From: Sphagnum compactum
Taxonomy: Eukaryota > Bryophyta > Sphagnopsida > Sphagnales
DNA: 64,000 nt
Assembly (NCBI GenBank): GCA_965153455.1
Contig: OZ234496.1
Location: 11,555,863 to 11,619,862 of the forward strand
Direction: 5' to 3'
Shown here: one piece after another, positions 58,850-64,000 of the stretch
How the letters are laid out: every line of letters starts with the position of its first letter
Position numbering within the stretch: the first letter of the stretch is position 1
Program-made: the position numbers and the translations under genes
Notes under the pieces: generated by a model
What the model was told of the DNA's origin: nothing
The model's database searches: none
What the model saw: the letters and a program-made list of their open reading frames with translations, nothing else

Positions 58850-59420
58850 AGTTTGAAGGTTGATAGTTGGGAAATTGCACTAACATTTGTGTATTTGCTT
58901 GTTATTTTCATTGCTTGGGGGCTAACAAGCGGAAAGGTTTAATAAATTTTATGTTTGTTGTCTATTTATTGTTTTTGCATGTTTGGAGGTTGACACTTGG
59001 GAAACTCCACCACCAAGTCTATGAATGGTAACTAGTTGTTTGTTTTCAGTGCTTGTTATTCCTATTGCCTGAGGGTAACAATTGAAAATGCTTGATAAGT
59101 TCTATGTTTGTTGTTTATTTGATGCTTTTGTGTGTTTGAAGGTTGACACTTGAGAAACCCTATTGACATCTATGAATGGTAATTGGTTATTTATTTTCAA
59201 TGCTTGAGGGGTTTGAGTTGAGAAGGCCCAATGACATTTGTGTATAATTGTTGGATTGTAATGTTTGGATGTGAGAAGCCCACTTACATGTACATATATG
59301 CATGTTAGTTTTGACTATTTTTAGCATTGAGAGTTGAGAAGACTAACTAAAATTGTGTCTAATTGTTGGTTTTATAATTTTTAAGTTAAGAATTGAGAAT
59401 TGAACAGGCCTATTCACATA
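58850..59420 (+). repeat. About 130-150-bp degenerate tandem repeat
   Basis: Three clear units and one or two worn ones share GAAGGTTGACACTTGAGAAA, CTATGAATGGTAA-TTG, TTTTCA-TGCTTG and TTCTATGTTTGTTG. Unit starts are near 58855, 58986 and 59138. Confidence 0.75.
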
Positions 59421-60789
59421 TGTGTTTGCTTGATTGCCTGGTAATTTCCACTGCTTGCAAGGTACAAGTTGAGACATCTTTCTTGGGGATATGAGAGTTT
59501 AGGGGGATGGAAGAGGACTGATGCATGCTAGGACCAAATCTAATAAAACTGACAATCTAATTCTATATCTCGTCATTTGTTTGTTTTGCTTCTTATATAA
59601 TCATTGACCTTATTGCAATAAACCAAATGAAACTCTAGATCTTCAAGTGTTATCTCATATTGGTATAATGCATGTGACTCCAGTTTTAAATAATCTGATG
59701 TGAATTTTGTCTTGACTTTCATTTGATGGTGTGCTTTGCTATTCAAAGACAAAGTAGGAACTGAAGTTTAAGAACTGACTGAAACAATTGGAAAAGGATA
59801 TTTGTAAAACAGTCAGATTACTAGACTGGGTATAAGTTAAAGACCTGTGCACTATATGCACCCTCTTCATTACATAGATACCCACCTCAGGTTCAACATT
59901 GTTTGACCCTAAAGTTTCAAACCCCCAACCCTGACTGTTTTTTAACAATATATTTTAAATACCAAGACCTGGTTGCTACAGTAAACCACCTTTATAATCA
60001 CACCCATTTTTGTCACATTCTTGTTTGTGTCACACCCAAATTTTTTTGGTAACCATTTGTTTTGGTAAGAAACACCATTCTTTTGAATCACTATCACACT
60101 CGTTAGTAGCACAGAACATCTGCACACGAGCAAATGAAAAAAAGACAATTAGCTGTGCATTTGCAATTGAAAACATGAACACATGGATATGTAGAAATAT
60201 CCTATAAGAAAAATTTAACAAAAATAGAATGAAACCATTCAACAACTTCAAATGACAGATGAGGAGGGGTTTGATAACCATGCGAACATGATACATGTTC
60301 CGGAACCTTCGCAACAACATGCGTAATACTGAATGGCCACCATAATGTTCCCATTGCTCACAGCAAGGGTGGACAACAATGAGAAACTTCACAGAGGTAG
60401 CTTGGGAATCCACATACAACAATTTTCTCAAATAGCCCAATAGTCAAGTGCAACAACAAATTAGCAACTCTAACAAATCAGTAGTTTATTGCAGGCTGGA
60501 GTGGAACAATTTCTAATGTAGCAGACATCCTGGGAAATGTTGTTTTAGTCTCAAATTCCACTCAGTTTCCAAAATAACTCCATAGACAAGAGGAAAGAGG
60601 CACCAGACCTAAGTGGTACAAATGGTAGAGGCCAAAAATCAAAAACTACGGGAGGCTCCATGGCCACTTTTGCAGCGCTACCACTTCTGATAACAACTTC
60701 CAACTATGGTGGTGTAATAATAGCATTAGACATGCTACCAACAGAATGAACTTGATGATGTAGTGATTAACAAAACCAACCACTCACAT
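59421..60789. other. Spacer downstream of the PPR pseudogene
   Basis: No supported gene. Composition becomes less AT-rich toward the PPR pseudogene. Confidence 0.45.
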
Positions 60790-63113
60790 TACTAATAGTC
60801 CATGCAAGAGCAAACACCATCCTCAAAGTGATGCAAGTGATTCACATCCCTCACCATGATTGCTCACCATGATTGCTCTCCCAGCTATTTTTTAAATGAA
60901 CTCTGTGGAAGTGTGGCAATCTTCACAAACCTGTAGACTTTTCATTATTTGGAGTGGAGGACCATGAGCTATGTTGATGACCCCCAATGCAATAGCCAGT
61001 TTCATGCTACGGTGACACAAATGAGACACCATTTCTACTTGTTTCACATCATGCAGAACAGATTTAGTATAAGGCACATACCCAGCATTATGCAGGAGCC
61101 CTGACAATCTCTGCAGTTGTGCACATATTTCAATCATCTGAGGGTGGTCTTGATCATCTCCTACAAATGTATGCACCTTGTTATTCACTTCAATCCAGGT
61201 GCGACCTGGCTGTTTCTTCACACCTTTTTCCTTTCTCTGTTGTTCAACATTCTCAAAGAGAAGTATGTTGCCAGCAGCAGCATAGATTTTTGATAGAAGC
61301 ACATACCAGCAGCATTTTCAGCCTCCAATTCAAAAATTCATTTAGCAACGCCTTCTCCCATCTCCACATGACCATGAATTTTGCAAGTGCCCAACAAAGA
61401 CATCCATGGCACCATTTACAGGGCATTCTGTTGATCATATTCTCTGACTCCTGTAGATGGTCAACGCAGACCAGAAGGTTGAGCATGCAGGTGTAGCGCT
61501 CCAATTTTGCACAAATCATATAGCATGTGATCATTGAAGCATAACAGTGCATGCCTTCATCCACCAAACCCGCATGGCTACAAGCTGGCAAAAGAGAAAC
61601 AAAAGTGATATCATCTGGCTGTACATCTTTGCACATCTATTCAAAATGTTTAAGAAATTCCTTACTGTGCCCATGCACAGCACATTCTCCAAGTATGGCA
61701 GTCAAAGTGACCACATCTTGAGATGGCATAATGTTGAACACTTTTGCAGAAATCATATAGTCTGTGATCACAGGGCATCTTTTTGAAGACTTTCCATACA
61801 CTTTCTAGCACATACACTTCCACATTTTGCATGCATGTCAATAAGCTATTCCCCAAAAAGACATCAGATGCCAAACCACTTTTGATCATCTGCTCATGAA
61901 CATACTGGCACTCTTCAAGCATAACCACACTGGCACATGCATTCAGCACCCCCACAAAAGCAACAGAGTCTAGCCACACATCTTCCTGTTGCATTTGTTG
62001 ACATAGTTGCAGTGCCTTCTGACCTTGGCCACATTTCAAATGTCCCAAAATAATGGCATTCCAACTGCACACATCTCAAGATGGCATCTTGTTGAACACT
62101 CTCCAAGCGTCTTTAACGCTCCCACATTTTGCATACTTGTCAACCAAGCTACTCCCCACAAAGACAGAAGACTCACAACCATTTTAAATGATCTGCTCAT
62201 GAACATGCCTGGCTGCTCTTCAAGCGCAACCACACTGGCACAGGCATTCAGCAGCCCCACAAATGGAAGAGAATTCAGTCACACAAGCTCCTGTTGCATT
62301 TGTCAACATATTTCCAGTGATGTCTGCCCTTTCCCACATTTCAGATATCCCAATATCATAGTGTTCCAAGTGATCACATCTCAGGATGGCATGTTGTTGA
62401 ACACTCTCCATGCATCTTCAATGCTCCACATTTTGCATACATGTCAACCAAACTAGTCCCCACAAAGACATCGTACTCACAACCACTTTGAATGATCTGC
62501 TCATGAACATGCCTGGCTGCTCCTCAAGCACAACCACACAGGCACATGCATTCAGCACGCCCACAAAAGGAAGAGAGTTTGGTTGCATGCATGCTCCTGT
62601 TGCATTTGTCGAAATATTTGCAGTTCCTTCTGCCCTTTCCCACATTTCACATATCCCAATATCATGGTGTTCCAAGTGATCACATCTCGGGATGGCATCT
62701 TATTGAACACTCTCCATGCATCTTCAATGCTCCCACATTTTGCATACATGTCAACCAAGCCAGTCCCCTCAAAGACATCAAAGTTGCAACCACTTTGAAT
62801 GAGCTGATCATGAACAAGCCTGCCATCTCTTGAGTGCTCATAAACCAGTACATGCATCAATCACCAGAACAAAAGTGAATTCGTTAGTACTGCTTCCTTC
62901 TTGTTGCATTTGTTGGAAAAGATGCATTGCCTTCTTAGGTTGCCCATCCTTCACATATTTGTTAAGCTTCTGATTCCATGCGAAAATGTTCAAGTTGCAC
63001 TGTTCATGGTGCCATTTTAGCCATCTCTGCTGCCACTCATGGCAGGTTAAGTCAGTCCCCAACCCAGAGTGCTTCCTGTGTCTCCTTATATTTGAAATCT
63101 GGGTACCTTTCAT
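60790..63113 (-). pseudogene. PLS-class PPR pseudogene with E and DYW domains
   Basis: DYW-type PPR proteins edit organellar RNA, the repeats choosing the site and the DYW domain deaminating cytidine. Reading the complement from ATG at 63113, an N-terminal segment leads into PPR modules such as VFNKMPSRDVITWNTMILGY, KCGKGQKELQIFRQMQQE and FVGVLNACASVVMLEE. These lie in at least four different frames with stops. The E motif lies near 61253-61636 and the E+ and DYW part at 60892-61302 (PGRTWIEVNNKVHTFVGD). The DYW catalytic H-S-E is replaced by R-S-M before KLAIALG, although the CEDCH zinc block remains. A frameshift follows. The last motif (HHFEDGVCSCMDY) lies in another frame at about 60794-60850 and ends at a TAG where the terminal tryptophan should be. 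The gene is dead. Confidence 0.88.
61780..62860 (-). repeat. Near-identical PLS triplet repeats (~306 bp period)
   Basis: The phrase GAACACTCTCCATGCATCTT, then CCACATTTTGCATACATGTC, recurs near 62705, 62399, 62094 and, more diverged, 61780. One P-L-S triplet is about 102 residues, so the period is exactly one module. The units are more alike than is usual in one PPR gene. Confidence 0.85.
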
Positions 63114-64000
63114 TTGTCTAACACTTCAATGCAATCGTTAGAAAAGAGAAAGCTGTACTAACCTTCTCCATCAGTGAGAGAATTTTGTTGCAGCATATTG
63201 CATTTACTTACCTTCTCCAGCTGACTAGGCGTACTATCCCATCAGTGCAAATTAGGATCTGAAAAGAAATTTCTGCCAAACTCTAGACCATGGCAGGATA
63301 GCAACCAAGAGAGAGCAACAAGATTGACCCCAACAAGACCTATGACTTCATTGACTTGTGAACTCTGACAGGATTGATGTTAAATTACCTTTTCTGATCT
63401 GTGATCCCACCATTGCAAAGGATCCAAAAAGAACCCCCTGCCACAGTTGCTCTCTCTCTCAACTCCAGGAACTTAAGAAAAACTTCCTATCAAATCATGT
63501 ATTTTGCTCACATAGAAACAGAGGCGGCACTCAAAGACTACGGCAGCCATTTTGCCTCATTGTTGGCTTAATCAATTGCCGTGATCTTTGAGTGTTGCCT
63601 CTTGTTTCTATCCGGTCCGGTCTACGAACAAGTGCAGTGTACTGCAAAAGTTTTTGATATTGCAATTGCGGGTGTACACAGACACATAGCAGCAAGCTCC
63701 TCCTGGTCGACCTCCCTCTGGCCCCTGTGTAGTGATGAAGCTGCTGTTTTTGCAGTCTAGGAAAAGAGTTGCATCCTGCACACGGCAACTGCACTTGCTA
63801 CACTGATGATGACGACGTCCATTGTTCATTCCCTCGCAAAAACCTCGGTCAATTGCTATTTTACTCCGTGCAATCCAGTACGCAAGAAGAGCATCCCATT
63901 CAACATGCAATCTCTCCCACCACCACCACCACCCGTGCATTTCTCAACCGGACAATTCCAGATTGAACGCCATCCTGAGGATCCATCAGCTGGAATTAGG
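63114..64000. other. Region upstream of the PPR pseudogene
   Basis: Moderate GC content. Open frames on both strands are short and show no recognised domain. It may hold the old promoter of the PPR gene; I could not identify a further exon. Confidence 0.4.

Overview
The window reads as nuclear DNA of a land plant. Spliced genes with GT-AG introns encode plant-type proteins: an NPH3/BTB protein, a plant ERG28, a plant SEC14 subfamily member, a calmodulin-like protein and histone H2B. They sit in large AT-rich, transposon- and minisatellite-filled spacers. A decayed PLS/DYW pentatricopeptide-repeat gene with near-identical repeated modules, an intron in H2B and a Helentron-type Helitron point to a spore-bearing lineage (a fern is my best guess, low confidence) rather than an angiosperm. 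No ribosomal RNA, transfer RNA, organellar DNA or CRISPR array was seen.

Layout. 1-5730: decayed Helitron with OTU, N-terminal, Rep, PIF1 helicase and endonuclease-like segments in that order. 7.1-10.4 kb: two-exon histone H2B and a small coiled-coil ORF. 11.7-12.9 kb: intronless four-EF-hand calmodulin-like gene. 14.7-18.4 kb (minus): complete six-exon NPH3/BTB gene of 688 residues, with a 310-bp foldback element in intron 2 and one arm of the same family in intron 3. 19.1-29.9 kb: tandem and dispersed repeats, no recognisable gene. 29.9-31.5 kb (minus): three-exon ERG28. 32.0-33.7 kb: tandem arrays next to a decayed PHD-finger gene fragment. 35.4-38.2 kb (minus): eight-exon SEC14-like gene of 419 residues. 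42.3-45.4 kb: decayed hAT transposon with both ends. 47.2 kb: PIF/Harbinger-like MITE. 48.0-49.25 kb: two adjacent arrays, the second a run of about nine hairpin units. 49-60 kb: AT-rich repeats and a second foldback. 60.8-63.1 kb (minus): DYW-type PPR pseudogene.

The intact genes are unrelated housekeeping or signalling functions: chromatin (H2B), calcium sensing (CML), auxin/phototropism-type signalling (NPH3 family) and lipid metabolism (ERG28, SEC14-like). I see no operon-like organisation. Exon boundaries were placed by hand from splice consensus, frame continuity and family similarity. All family assignments come from recognised motifs, not database searches.
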